Below, in pieces: positions 6,674 through 15,264 of a DNA stretch of 64,000 bases. The translations under genes and the position numbers were made by a program. This stretch comes from Prauserella marina. GTDB lineage: Bacteria > Actinomycetota > Actinomycetes > Mycobacteriales > Pseudonocardiaceae. The stretch's first letter is position 1. Every line of letters starts with the position of its first letter. The notes below the pieces were generated by a model. The model saw only the letters and a list, made by a program, of their open reading frames with translations, did not search any database and was not told the DNA's origin. The stretch lies in the NCBI RefSeq assembly GCF_002240355.1, contig NZ_CP016353.1, forward strand, positions 6,549,001 through 6,613,000, read 5' to 3'.

Positions 6674-9385
6674 ATGCCGACCGCGACCTCGAAACTTCAC
6701 GGGAGGGCAGGCGAGCTGAAGGTCATCGATCGTCAGCTCGCCGAAGCCCGCTCAGGCCGTAGCAGCGCCCTTGTCATCAGAGGTGAGACAGGGATCGGAA
6801 AATCCACGCTCCTCGCGCACGCCGAACAGGCGGCGGCAGACCTGAGCGTGCTCCGTGGTTCGGGGATCGAATCCGAGACCAACCTTCCGTTCGCCGGATT
6901 GCATCTGCTGCTGCGAACGGTTCTCGACCGCGTCGAGGAGCTGCCCGCTCCTCACGCCAAGGCGCTGCACCGCGCTTTCGGCGCCTGCGGAGACGCGGAA
7001 GAAAGAGGGGGCGACCGGTTCGCGGTGGGACTCGCCGTGCTGGCGCTGCTCAGAGAACTGACCGAGGCCGCTCCCGTGCTCGTCGTCGTGGACGACGCCC
7101 ACTGGCTCGACAGGGGATCGGCGGAAGCGCTGCTGTTCGCCGCGCGCAGGCTTCCGGCGCGAGGAGTGACGATGTTGTTCGCGGCCCGGGATCTCTACGC
7201 TCCACCGTTTCCCGCGCAGGGGATCGAAGAACTGCGGCTGACCGGACTCGACCCCGCCGCTGCCGGCGAACTGCTCGCCGAATGCGCCGACGACCTTCCT
7301 CCCCCGCGACGCGAGGACGTCGTGAGGGAGGCGAGGGGCAACCCGCTCGCGCTGATCGAAATCGCGGCGGCCAACAGGGAAGGCAGACAGGGCAGGCAGT
7401 CCACCGAGGTGGCTCCGCACAACCGGGTGCTGCACAGCTTCGCCGAGCGGATCGCCGTACTGCCGGAAACCACGAGGACCATGATTCTGGTCGCCGCCGC
7501 CGACGGGACCTGCGACACCGGCACGGTCCTCGCGGCCGGCGCGCTGCTCGGCGCGTCTCTCGACGATTTGCGCGTCGCGGAGGACGCACAGCTGCTGACC
7601 TTCACCGACAACTGCCTTGTTTTCCGGCATCCACTCATGCGCACGGCCGCGTACCGAACGGTGCCGATGGCCCACCGGATCCGAGCGCACAAGGCACTCG
7701 CCGACGTGCTCGACTCACCCGACGAGGTGGACCGGAAGGCATGGCACCTCGCCGCGGCGAGCACGGGGCACGACGAGGACGTGGCGAAAGCACTGGAGAG
7801 CAGCGCGGAGCACGCGAGGGCCCGTGGTGGTTACGCGGCCGTCGCCGCCGCCTACGAGCAGGCCGCCGCGCTGAGCCCGCTTCGCGACGACAGGGGAAGA
7901 AGGTTGTCGGCCGCGGCGAGGGCGGCCGCCGACGCGGGCCAGCTCGACCATGCCAGGAACCTTGCCTACCAGGCGACGACCCAGCTCACGGACCCGCTCG
8001 AACTCAGCCTCGCCGCGATGATCCACGCGACACTGGCAGAGGACGACAACAATCCGCTCGAAGCGCACTACATCCTTTCGCGCGCGGCGGAAAGGGTGGC
8101 GGAGCGGGAACCCGAACTCGCGGGCAGGCTGCTGTTCTGGGCCGCCGGTTCGGCTTCCGTCGGTGACGATCTCCCCGCGGTCGAAAGGACGGCTGAGCTG
8201 GCCGAGAAGCTAGGCGTCTCCGGTACGAGCCGGATACGCGCGCTCGCCACCGTCAGCGGCGGAAAGGTCTCCGAGAGCATCCACGCGTTGCGCCAACTGG
8301 TGTCAGGGGAAACGCTTTTCACCGACTGCGTTGATCACCCACTCGCTCTGCGGGGCCGCACGACACTCGCGAGCTGGTATTCGCTGCTCGGCGACGACGC
8401 CGCCGCGGGCACGCTCGCCATCGAGGTCACGACGGACAGCAGAGCGGGCGCGGCGATGGGCGTGCTGCCGAAGGCACTAGCCGTACTCGCCAAGACCCAG
8501 CTCCACCTCGGAAGGCACAAGGACGCGCTGGCGAGCGCGTCCGAAGGCATGCGGATCGCCGACGACATCGGTCAGCAGCAGAGCCGTGCGGCGCTGGCGG
8601 GGGTGCTCGCCCACCTCGCCGCGATCGAGGGCAAGGAAGCCGAGGTGGAAAGGCTCACCTCGGAGGCACCGGCACAGGCGGCGATGGCGGCGCGGACCCT
8701 GCTCGACCTCGGACTCGGCAGGCACGACGCCGTGATCGACCGCCTCGACCGCCTCGGCGGCGAGTTCGAGGGGTTGCATTCCCTCGCGTTGGTACCCGAC
8801 CTCGTGGAGGCGGCCGTGAAGGCGAGGCGGCCCGAGCTCGCGAGGCGACAGCTCGACAGGTACGTCACGTGGGCCGAGCAAACCGGCAGGCCGTGGGCGA
8901 AGGCCGTCGCGTCGCGTTGCGGGGCACTGCTCGGTGAGGAGCCGTTGTTCGAGGAAGCCGTGCGGCTGCATCTCGCCGAGCAGGGGCGGCCATTCGAACG
9001 GGCCCGCACCGAATTGCTCTACGGCGAATGGTTGCGAAGGGCAAGGCGGAAGGAGCAGGCGAGGACCCAGTTGCGCTCCGCGTTGGCGATCTTCGAACGG
9101 CTCGGAGCCCTGCCCTGGATCGAGCGGGCCCGCACGGAGCTGCGCGCGGCGGGACGGCCGGCCGATGCGGGACAGCCGGCGACCCGGAGCACCGACCTCG
9201 AACGCATGCTGACCCCTCAGGAGCTGCGCATCGCCCGCCTCGCCGCGCAGGGCCTGACCAACCGCGACATCGGGACCAGGATGTATCTCAGTCCGCGCAC
9301 GGTCGGCTACCACCTGTACAAGACGTATCCGAAGCTGGGCATCAGTTCGCGGGGCGAGCTCGCGAAACTCGGCCTGGCGCGGTGA
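6674..9385 (+). CDS. LuxR-family ATP-binding transcriptional regulator (LAL type)
   Basis: A 903-residue regulator from ATG 6674; an in-frame TTG at 6659 is less likely. The N-terminal ATPase domain has Walker A (GETGIGKSTLL, about residues 37-47) and Walker B (VLVVVDDAHWLD, about 135-146). A long TPR-like, Ala/Leu-rich middle follows. The C-terminus is a LuxR helix-turn-helix (LTPQELRIARLAAQGLTNRD and SPRTVGYHLYKTYPKLGIS). Length is typical of LAL regulators, which control secondary metabolism, sugar use or stress genes through ATP- and ligand-dependent activation. No biosynthetic cluster adjoins it, so the target is not clear; the FMN reductase upstream and the unknown gene downstream share its strand. 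Confidence 0.93.
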   Translation: MPTATSKLHGRAGELKVIDRQLAEARSGRSSALVIRGETGIGKSTLLAHAEQAAADLSVLRGSGIESETNLPFAGLHLLLRTVLDRVEELPAPHAKALHRAFGACGDAEERGGDRFAVGLAVLALLRELTEAAPVLVVVDDAHWLDRGSAEALLFAARRLPARGVTMLFAARDLYAPPFPAQGIEELRLTGLDPAAAGELLAECADDLPPPRREDVVREARGNPLALIEIAAANREGRQGRQSTEVAPHNRVLHSFAERIAVLPETTRTMILVAAADGTCDTGTVLAAGALLGASLDDLRVAEDAQLLTFTDNCLVFRHPLMRTAAYRTVPMAHRIRAHKALADVLDSPDEVDRKAWHLAAASTGHDEDVAKALESSAEHARARGGYAAVAAAYEQAAALSPLRDDRGRRLSAAARAAADAGQLDHARNLAYQATTQLTDPLELSLAAMIHATLAEDDNNPLEAHYILSRAAERVAEREPELAGRLLFWAAGSASVGDDLPAVERTAELAEKLGVSGTSRIRALATVSGGKVSESIHALRQLVSGETLFTDCVDHPLALRGRTTLASWYSLLGDDAAAGTLAIEVTTDSRAGAAMGVLPKALAVLAKTQLHLGRHKDALASASEGMRIADDIGQQQSRAALAGVLAHLAAIEGKEAEVERLTSEAPAQAAMAARTLLDLGLGRHDAVIDRLDRLGGEFEGLHSLALVPDLVEAAVKARRPELARRQLDRYVTWAEQTGRPWAKAVASRCGALLGEEPLFEEAVRLHLAEQGRPFERARTELLYGEWLRRARRKEQARTQLRSALAIFERLGALPWIERARTELRAAGRPADAGQPATRSTDLERMLTPQELRIARLAAQGLTNRDIGTRMYLSPRTVGYHLYKTYPKLGISSRGELAKLGLAR

Positions 9386-9415
9386 AGCCGACCGAGTCGT
9401 GTAAAACTGCGCAAC

Positions 9416-10447
9416 GTGGAGTACCAACTCACCGCCGAGCTCACGTCGCCGGCAGCCGCCCCCGACCTGGACCCGCTCCAGCAAGTCGGGGTCGCTTCGC
9501 TGCTGGACGCACGGCTGAGCAGGCTCGCCAGCATCGAGGGTCCCGACGGGGTCGAGATCACGCCGGTGGAGCATTCCGTCAGCGCCCATCTCGGTGGGGC
9601 GAACGTCGGCTGGCTGCTCGACGCGCCCGCGCTCGTGTTCGCGGAGGACGCGACTCGCGCCGTGCTGACGCAGCTCCTTGAGGAGACGGAGTTGCTCGCG
9701 GGCTGGGAGGTCAAGCACTGCGCGGTGACCGCGACGGACGACCAGCTCGAAAGCGCGCTCGCCGCCGAGGAGGAGCCTGCCGACGAGGAGGCCGACCGGG
9801 CTACCGGGCTCAGCCCCGAGGAGCTGGCTCAGCGCAGGGAGAGCCTGCTCGAAGCGGCGACCCACCTCAAGGCTTTCGATCTCGCCGCGTTCGGGCACAT
9901 CGACGACACCGAGGTCACGGCGGAAGAGGCCGCCTACGTCGCCGGTGCGCTGATGCACGGCATCGAAATGCTGACCGACGAGCTGTTCGGCGACATCCAG
10001 ATGCTCGAAGACGAGGACGCGACCGCCGACGAGGTCGAGGCGCTGTGGGTTCTCGACGAGCTGCCACAGCAGTACTCCGACCAGTACACGACGCTGTTCG
10101 CGAAGCAGTTCCTCGTCGCGACGTCGATTCTCGGGCACAGGCTCACCCAGGACGAATGGGTTCCCCCGCTCTCGGTGGCGGAGGCACTCGCGCTGCACAT
10201 CGCCAAGTCGAGGGCCGAGATCGAACTCGACCTCGCCGACGTGATGGACGAGGAGCAGATCGCGAGCATCTTCGCCACGTTCGACGAGCACGCGTTCGAG
10301 AACGACGAGCACGAAACGCTCTACGAGCTGGACGACGAGGCGCCTGCCGTCGAGGAATGGTTCCGGCCGCACGCCCACCTCACGGACGCGAAGACCCTGC
10401 ACCCCTACCTTTCCGACGAGGAGTCGGTGATCAGCTCAGCCGACTGA
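9416..10447 (+). CDS. Conserved hypothetical acidic protein
   Basis: A 343-residue protein from GTG 9416, 30 bp after the LAL regulator. It is strongly acidic (runs such as AAEEEPADEEAD and LEDEDATADEVEALW), with no membrane segment, signal peptide or known catalytic motif. The middle and C-terminal half look helical. I do not recognise the family. Close spacing on the same strand suggests co-transcription with the regulator. Its 3' end overlaps the convergent SPW gene by 12 bp. Confidence 0.7.
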   Translation: MEYQLTAELTSPAAAPDLDPLQQVGVASLLDARLSRLASIEGPDGVEITPVEHSVSAHLGGANVGWLLDAPALVFAEDATRAVLTQLLEETELLAGWEVKHCAVTATDDQLESALAAEEEPADEEADRATGLSPEELAQRRESLLEAATHLKAFDLAAFGHIDDTEVTAEEAAYVAGALMHGIEMLTDELFGDIQMLEDEDATADEVEALWVLDELPQQYSDQYTTLFAKQFLVATSILGHRLTQDEWVPPLSVAEALALHIAKSRAEIELDLADVMDEEQIASIFATFDEHAFENDEHETLYELDDEAPAVEEWFRPHAHLTDAKTLHPYLSDEESVISSAD

Positions 10448-10885
10448 GCGAGCTTTCGCGCGCTGCCGGTAGGTCAGCAAGGCGCCGGCCACACCGAGCA
10501 CCAGCAGGGCCGCACCGATGACGACGTCATTGGCTAATGCGGCCCCCGGCTGGCGTGCTCCGGTGTGGTCGAGCGCGAAGGCGCCGACGACGAGCCAGGC
10601 GCCGAGCGCCGCGTTGACGAGACTGAGCCACGGCAGATCGTCGGGCGCGACCATCCTCGCCAGCGCGATAGCTCCGACGATCAGTGCGACCACGACGTCG
10701 TTGACGTCGACGGCCGACGAGAACCCCGCGAATCCGTAGTCCAGCGCGAACGGCGCGAACCCCAGCCATACCGCACACAAGAACATGAGCGAACTCGGAA
10801 GACCGGACGTCATTCGCCCTTCGGTCGCGGGGCCGTTCCAGTAGTGGTTGACGGGAACCGGTGTTCGTTCTGCGCGACTCAACAT
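10436..10885 (-). CDS. SPW repeat membrane protein
   Basis: A 149-residue protein from ATG 10885 (AAGGAG upstream). Four predicted transmembrane helices are arranged as two similar halves, each with a Trp-containing segment (AVWLGFAPFALDY and PWLSLVNAALGAWLVVGAFA), which is the SPW-repeat pattern. The family is widespread in actinobacteria and bacterial membranes with no known function. The C-terminal tail is basic (YRQRAKARS). Its promoter region is shared with the divergent secreted protease. Confidence 0.85.
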   Translation of the reverse strand: MLSRAERTPVPVNHYWNGPATEGRMTSGLPSSLMFLCAVWLGFAPFALDYGFAGFSSAVDVNDVVVALIVGAIALARMVAPDDLPWLSLVNAALGAWLVVGAFALDHTGARQPGAALANDVVIGAALLVLGVAGALLTYRQRAKARSVG

Positions 10886-11187
10886 CTCGCACTCCTTGCT
10901 GTTCGCTTCACCGCATCCCGAGTATGCGCTCGCGGGATGGCGCACCGCCGCAATCAATACGTTTTCCTGACGCTTGCCTTGGCAGAGTCGGAAAATTTCC
11001 GACAATGCTGGATCCCGTCTTTAGTCTTACGCCCCGCGAGTGATGCGCGGCGGTCGGCGGCTTCGCCATATCCGAAGGCCCGGTGGAATTCAAGACTGCC
11101 ACGCGCGACTTCTCCCGCATAGCGTCGATTGGCATCACCGTCAACCCCTGCTCGGTGATTTTCACACCATCGGGAGAGATCACTGCC
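10886..11187. promoter_or_regulatory. Divergent intergenic region with 17-bp palindrome
   Basis: About 300 bp between the divergent SPW and protease genes. A perfect 17-bp inverted repeat GTCGGAAAATTTCCGAC (8-bp arms, single central A) lies at 10987-11003 and could be a dimeric repressor site. A second, looser hairpin (GCATCCCG with CGGGATGG) lies near 10912-10938. No gene is seen. Confidence 0.6.
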
Positions 11188-12111
11188 ATGAGACGACCTC
11201 TCGCACGATTACTCATCGCCGGCCTCGGCCTGCTCGGCGGCACCGCGACAGCGGTGGCACCCGCGACGGCCGCGACCACCCCATCGGCTCTCTCTACAGG
11301 AGAGAGCGTCGTCGAGCACATCGCGGCGACCACCGAAGCAGCACAGGACAGAGTCGCGGCGTACTGGACGGCGGAACGCATGGCTGCCGCGATCCCCGCC
11401 GACGCGACTCTCGCCGACGACGGCACGCGAGTCACCTCGCTGCCGCTGCCCGACGTCCGGCTCGCCGCGGTCCCCGAAACACCGCAACCCCGCCTCGGCA
11501 AGGTTTTCTTCACTCTCGCCGGCTCCAACTACGTCTGCTCGGGGACCGCGACCAGCAGCACCAACGGGGACGTCGTGACGACGGCGGGACATTGCCTCAA
11601 CGAGGGGCCCGGCGCGTTCGCGACCAACTTCGCGTTCGTTCCCGCCTACGACAACGGTTCACGCCCCTACGGCACGTGGACGGCCGAATCGCTCTACACC
11701 ACGTCGGCCTGGGCCAACTCCGGCGACTTCAACTACGACGTCGGATTCGCCGTGCTCAACGAGAACGCGAGCGGGCAGAGCCTGACCGACGTCGTCGGCT
11801 CCTATCCGATCGCGTTCAACCTCGCGAGGGGTCTGAACTACACGTCGTACGGCTATCCGGCAGGACCACCCTTCGACGGCGAGGAACTGTACTCGTGCTC
11901 GGGTACAGCCAGGCCGGACACCTTCGGCGGTTCCGACGACCAGGGCCTCACCTGTGACATGACCGGAGGATCCTCGGGAGGAGGCTGGCTGACCGGCGGC
12001 AACATCAACTCGGTCAACAGCTTCAAGTACACGGTCGACCCGACGACGATGTACGGGCCGTACTTCGGTTCCACCATCCAGTCGGTCTACAACGCCGCTG
12101 CTGCCGCGTAA
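11188..12111 (+). CDS. Secreted trypsin-like serine protease
   Basis: A 307-residue protein from ATG 11188, chosen because it opens with a classic Sec signal (MRRPLARLLIAGLGLLGG, ending near ATAAT at residue 30). A propeptide of about 70 residues precedes the S1-type domain. Catalytic residues are visible: His135 in TTAGHC, Asp185 in NYDVGF and Ser264 in GGSSGGG, the last a variant of GDSGG. A Cys pair near His135 (C117, C136) and two more Cys residues (C238, C257) fit the usual disulfides. It is expected to be exported and self-processed. A strong hairpin terminator follows. The nearest relatives are actinobacterial peptidases of the S1/glutamyl-endopeptidase type; specificity cannot be read. 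Confidence 0.92.
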   Translation: MRRPLARLLIAGLGLLGGTATAVAPATAATTPSALSTGESVVEHIAATTEAAQDRVAAYWTAERMAAAIPADATLADDGTRVTSLPLPDVRLAAVPETPQPRLGKVFFTLAGSNYVCSGTATSSTNGDVVTTAGHCLNEGPGAFATNFAFVPAYDNGSRPYGTWTAESLYTTSAWANSGDFNYDVGFAVLNENASGQSLTDVVGSYPIAFNLARGLNYTSYGYPAGPPFDGEELYSCSGTARPDTFGGSDDQGLTCDMTGGSSGGGWLTGGNINSVNSFKYTVDPTTMYGPYFGSTIQSVYNAAAAA

Positions 12112-12127
12112 ATGTCCGAATGAGCCG

Positions 12128-12170
12128 AGGGCTTTCCCTTGACCGGCGGAATCGGCCAAGGGAAAGCCCT
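12128..12170 (+). terminator. Strong hairpin terminator
   Basis: A perfect 14-bp stem (AGGGCTTTCCCTTG with its complement) and 15-nt loop lie 16 bp after the protease stop codon. No T-tract. Confidence 0.85.
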
Positions 12171-12196
12171 CCAGAAACGAATTCCATCGCTCGCGG

Positions 12197-12853
12197 TTGA
12201 ATGGCCGGGTGATCGAGCACACACCGCATCGTCCTCTGTGCCCCAAGGTCATTCTTGAGGGGACGAGGCTCACGAAGAAAACCGAACTCGCCTTCGCGCT
12301 CAACGAACATCCTCGTTTCGTCGGTCCCCGCAAGTACCGGTATCACTCGCCGATCATCTCCGCGGAATGGAGCGGACTGACCAACGAGGCATGGGGTCCA
12401 AGTCTGATCGATTTCCCTTCCGTACACGAGGGAAAAGCGATGGAGACCTACGCGACCTGGGCGCGTCTTTTCGAACTGCACCGCTACTACTCGTGGATCG
12501 TCGACAGGTTCCACCTTTCCACGCAGGTGTACCAGGCGAGGCGGGCCAAGCACATCGATTTCCGCTGGCTCGAAAGCCGGTTGAGACCACTGGGGTTCGC
12601 GGTTGTCTTCTGCCACAGGGAGCCGACCAGCTTCCGGCAGGCGAGAGAGGAACGGCTCACGGTGTCGGGCAACCCGGCGCAGTACGACGACCTCTCGGTG
12701 TTCGTCAGGGAGCAGGAGGACCTGCTCGGCGCCGCGATCCGCGGCGGACTGCCGGTACTGGAACTCGACGTGACCGACCGCGGCGTCGAGGAGTTGGCCG
12801 ACACCGTCGTCGATTGGTACGAGCGGCAGAACCTGCTGAAACTCGATTGCTGA
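12197..12853 (+). CDS. Thymidylate-kinase-like P-loop protein with altered Walker A
   Basis: A 218-residue protein if started at TTG 12197; a GTG at 12209 is an alternative and neither has a clear ribosome-binding site. Residues 16-30 (PKVILEGTRLTKKTE) align in layout with the P-loop of dTMP kinases, but the second Gly of GxxxxGK[ST] is Lys (G22-TRLT-K27-K28-T29). A DRFHLSTQVYQ motif near residue 103 matches the DR(Y/F)xxSxxAYQ signature of that family. The end carries VLELDVTDRGVEEL, a typical final strand and helix. It may bind a nucleotide or phosphorylate a small molecule; activity is uncertain. It sits between the protease terminator and the sugar operon. Confidence 0.65.
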   Translation: MNGRVIEHTPHRPLCPKVILEGTRLTKKTELAFALNEHPRFVGPRKYRYHSPIISAEWSGLTNEAWGPSLIDFPSVHEGKAMETYATWARLFELHRYYSWIVDRFHLSTQVYQARRAKHIDFRWLESRLRPLGFAVVFCHREPTSFRQAREERLTVSGNPAQYDDLSVFVREQEDLLGAAIRGGLPVLELDVTDRGVEELADTVVDWYERQNLLKLDC

Positions 12854-12860
12854 AAGTTTC

Positions 12861-12874
12861 TGCAAGTACTTGCA
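12861..12874. promoter_or_regulatory. Palindromic LacI-type operator (MalR-like)
   Basis: TGCAAGTACTTGCA is a perfect 14-bp palindrome, 58 bp before the start of the sugar-binding protein gene. A further half-site (TTGCAAGAGTTGC) overlaps it. Streptomyces MalR recognises related TTGCAAG-type sites, and the locus encodes its own LacI-family regulator at 17668, the obvious candidate ligand of this operator. Binding is inferred. Confidence 0.75.
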
Positions 12875-12931
12875 AGAGTTGCGCACTCCTCGCTAACGTG
12901 TGCCGTCATCCCGGTCTCAACGAGGAGCGCC

Positions 12932-14275
12932 ATGACGAAAGGACCTGGCCGCGACCCGGTGTCGCGGCAACCGAAGAACAGAAGGAACAGGGCCATCGCG
13001 GCCCTCGCCGTCGCCGCCTGCACCATCGCCGCGGGCTGCGGGTCGGGCACCACCGACCAGAGCGGCGCCGCCGAACTCGCGGCGAACGATCCGCAATCGG
13101 TCTCCGGCACGATCACCTGGTGGGACACCTCTGACGCGACCAACGAAGCCCCCGCGTTCAAGGACCTCGTAGCCAAGTTCGAGCAGAAGTACCCGAACAT
13201 CGAGGTCAACTATGTGAACAAGCCGTTCGACGGAGCCGACGACAAGTTCCGCACCGCGGCACAGAACGGCGATGGCGCACCCGACGTCATGCGCGCCGAC
13301 GTCGGCTGGACCTCGACGTTCGCCGCACTCGGCTACCTGCAACCGCTCGACGGCACGCCTGCGCTCAGCGGCGAGGACGACTACCTGCCGACCCCCATGG
13401 GAAGCACGAAGTACCAGGGCAAGACCTACGGCGTTCCCGAGGTCACGGACACGCTCGCGTTGCTGTACAACAAGGAACTTTTCGAGAAGGCAGGCATCGA
13501 AGGGCCGCCGAAAGACTGGGCGGAACTGGAAGCCGCAGCAAAGAAGATCGAAGCCGAGGTCCCCGGCACGACCGGCGTCTTCCTCAACGCCGACGCCTAC
13601 TTCCTGCTGCCCTTCGTGTACGGGCAGGGCGCCGACTACGTCGACACGGACACGAAGTCGGTCACGATCGACAGCCCGCAGGTCGCCTCCGCGATCGAAA
13701 CCGTGCGCGAGCTGACCTCGGAAGGGACCGGCGCCACGGACACGAGTTCCAACAAGTACACGAACATGCTCAACAGCTTCAAGAGCGGAACGACGGCCAT
13801 GATGCTCAACGGTCCGTGGGCGGTGTCCGACATCCTCACCGGCAGCGCATACGCCGACCCCGGCAATCTCGGGGTTGCCTCCGTCCCTTCCGGACCACAG
13901 GGTCAGGGCGGCCCCGTCGGCGGACACAACCTCGTCGTGTACGCGGGCTCACCGAATCTCGCGGCCTCCTACCTTTTCGTCGAGTTCATGAGCCTTCCGG
14001 AAAACCAGGCGTACGTCACGAGCAGGAACGACACTCTTCCCACCCGCAAGTCGGCCTACGAATTGCCCGAGGTGAAAAGCAACCCCGTCGTCGCGGCGTT
14101 CGAGAAACCGCTCGACGGCGCGGTTCCCCGGCCGGAGGCACCCGGCGCCGGAGACCTCTACGACATCTTCACGCCGTTCTACGAGCAGATACTCGGCGAC
14201 CAAGTGTCCATTGAGGATGGACTTGTCGCCGCGCAAAGCAAGGCGAAGGGCGCCGTCCCCGGATTCGAGTCATGA
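12932..14275 (+). CDS. Maltose/oligosaccharide ABC transporter substrate-binding lipoprotein
   Basis: A 447-residue extracellular solute-binding protein (family 1) from ATG 12932, with AGGAG upstream. The N-terminus is a lipoprotein signal with a basic start and a candidate lipobox Cys at residue 30 (VAAC) or 36. The mature protein opens SGTITWWDTSDATNEAPAFK, the usual first strand of this family, and contains MRADVGWTSTFAALGYLQPL and GTTAMMLNGPWAV, typical of maltodextrin-type binding proteins. Its stop overlaps the permease start by 4 bp (ATGA). With two permeases, a GH13 glucosidase and a LacI regulator it forms an alpha-glucoside uptake operon; no ATPase is encoded here, so a shared MsiK-type ATPase is probably used. 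Confidence 0.94.
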   Translation: MTKGPGRDPVSRQPKNRRNRAIAALAVAACTIAAGCGSGTTDQSGAAELAANDPQSVSGTITWWDTSDATNEAPAFKDLVAKFEQKYPNIEVNYVNKPFDGADDKFRTAAQNGDGAPDVMRADVGWTSTFAALGYLQPLDGTPALSGEDDYLPTPMGSTKYQGKTYGVPEVTDTLALLYNKELFEKAGIEGPPKDWAELEAAAKKIEAEVPGTTGVFLNADAYFLLPFVYGQGADYVDTDTKSVTIDSPQVASAIETVRELTSEGTGATDTSSNKYTNMLNSFKSGTTAMMLNGPWAVSDILTGSAYADPGNLGVASVPSGPQGQGGPVGGHNLVVYAGSPNLAASYLFVEFMSLPENQAYVTSRNDTLPTRKSAYELPEVKSNPVVAAFEKPLDGAVPRPEAPGAGDLYDIFTPFYEQILGDQVSIEDGLVAAQSKAKGAVPGFES

Positions 14276-15264
14276 CGACAACCGCCGTTCGCCCTGACAA
14301 CGGGGTGGCCGCTCCCCAGCGGCCACCCCGGCGCAAGGTTCGAGGACTGCTCGCGAAGCATTGGTACGCCTGGCTCATGATCGCGCCAGTCGTCCTCGTG
14401 ATCTCGGTACTCGTTCTCTACCCGCTCGCGCGCGGCATCTATCTCTCGCTGACCAACGCGACCGAAATGAACGTGGGCCGCACGATCGGCGCCAACGAGA
14501 TACCGGCGACCTACGACCTCATCGGACTCGACAACTACCTCGACGTCCTCTCCGGTGCCGACGGCGCGTTCTATCCACGGCTACTGTGGACGATCCAGTG
14601 GACCGTCATCTGCGTGACCCTGCACTTCACACTGGGGCTCGGACTCGCGATGCTGCTCAACCGCGCCATGAGGTTGCGGACGCTCTACCGGATGCTGCTG
14701 ATCCTGCCGTGGGCCGTTCCCCCGTTCGTCGCGGCGTTCGGCTGGCGGCTGATCCTCAACGACCAGGGCGGCGTACTCAACGCCGTACTCGGCGCCGTCG
14801 GTATCTCCGGTGTGGACTGGCTCGGTCAACCGCTCGCGGCGAAGGTCTCCGTGATCATGGTCAACGTGTGGCTCGGCGTGCCGTTCATGATGGTCGCGCT
14901 GCTCGGCGGTCTGCAAACCATCCCGAAGGAACTCTACGAAGCGGCCGAAATGGACGGTGCGACGCCGTGGCAGCGGTTCCGCGCCGTGACCATGCCGGGG
15001 CTGCGCCCCGTTTCGGGAACGGTCGTGCTGCTCGGCACGATCTGGACCTTCAACCAGTTCCCTGTCATCGCGCTGCTCACCGGCGGCGGGCCTGGCGGGT
15101 CGACGAACATCCTTGTCACCGAAGCCTACGAGCGGGCGTTCCAGGGAATCAGGGACTACGCGGGCGCCGCGACCTACGGTGCCGTCATCGCGTCGATGCT
15201 CGTGGTGTTCGCCTTCTTCTACCAGCGCTGGCTGCGACGCCAGTCCGCGGAGGTACTGACATGA
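14272..15264 (+). CDS. Sugar ABC transporter permease, MalF type
   Basis: A 330-residue membrane protein starting in the 4-bp ATGA overlap with the binding-protein gene. After a basic cytosolic N-terminus there are six or more transmembrane segments. The permease EAA motif appears as YEAAEMDGATPWQRFRAVTM (about residues 222-241), which contacts the ATPase. It resembles the MalF half of carbohydrate importers. Translational coupling on both sides (4-bp overlaps) fixes it in one operon. Confidence 0.94.
   Translation: MTTTAVRPDNGVAAPQRPPRRKVRGLLAKHWYAWLMIAPVVLVISVLVLYPLARGIYLSLTNATEMNVGRTIGANEIPATYDLIGLDNYLDVLSGADGAFYPRLLWTIQWTVICVTLHFTLGLGLAMLLNRAMRLRTLYRMLLILPWAVPPFVAAFGWRLILNDQGGVLNAVLGAVGISGVDWLGQPLAAKVSVIMVNVWLGVPFMMVALLGGLQTIPKELYEAAEMDGATPWQRFRAVTMPGLRPVSGTVVLLGTIWTFNQFPVIALLTGGGPGGSTNILVTEAYERAFQGIRDYAGAATYGAVIASMLVVFAFFYQRWLRRQSAEVLT

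Noticed and set aside
8477-10402. 641-codon minus-strand frame opposite the LAL regulator and its neighbour
   Set aside because: Antisense artefact of GC-rich third positions; the plus-strand genes have clear domains or protein-like composition.
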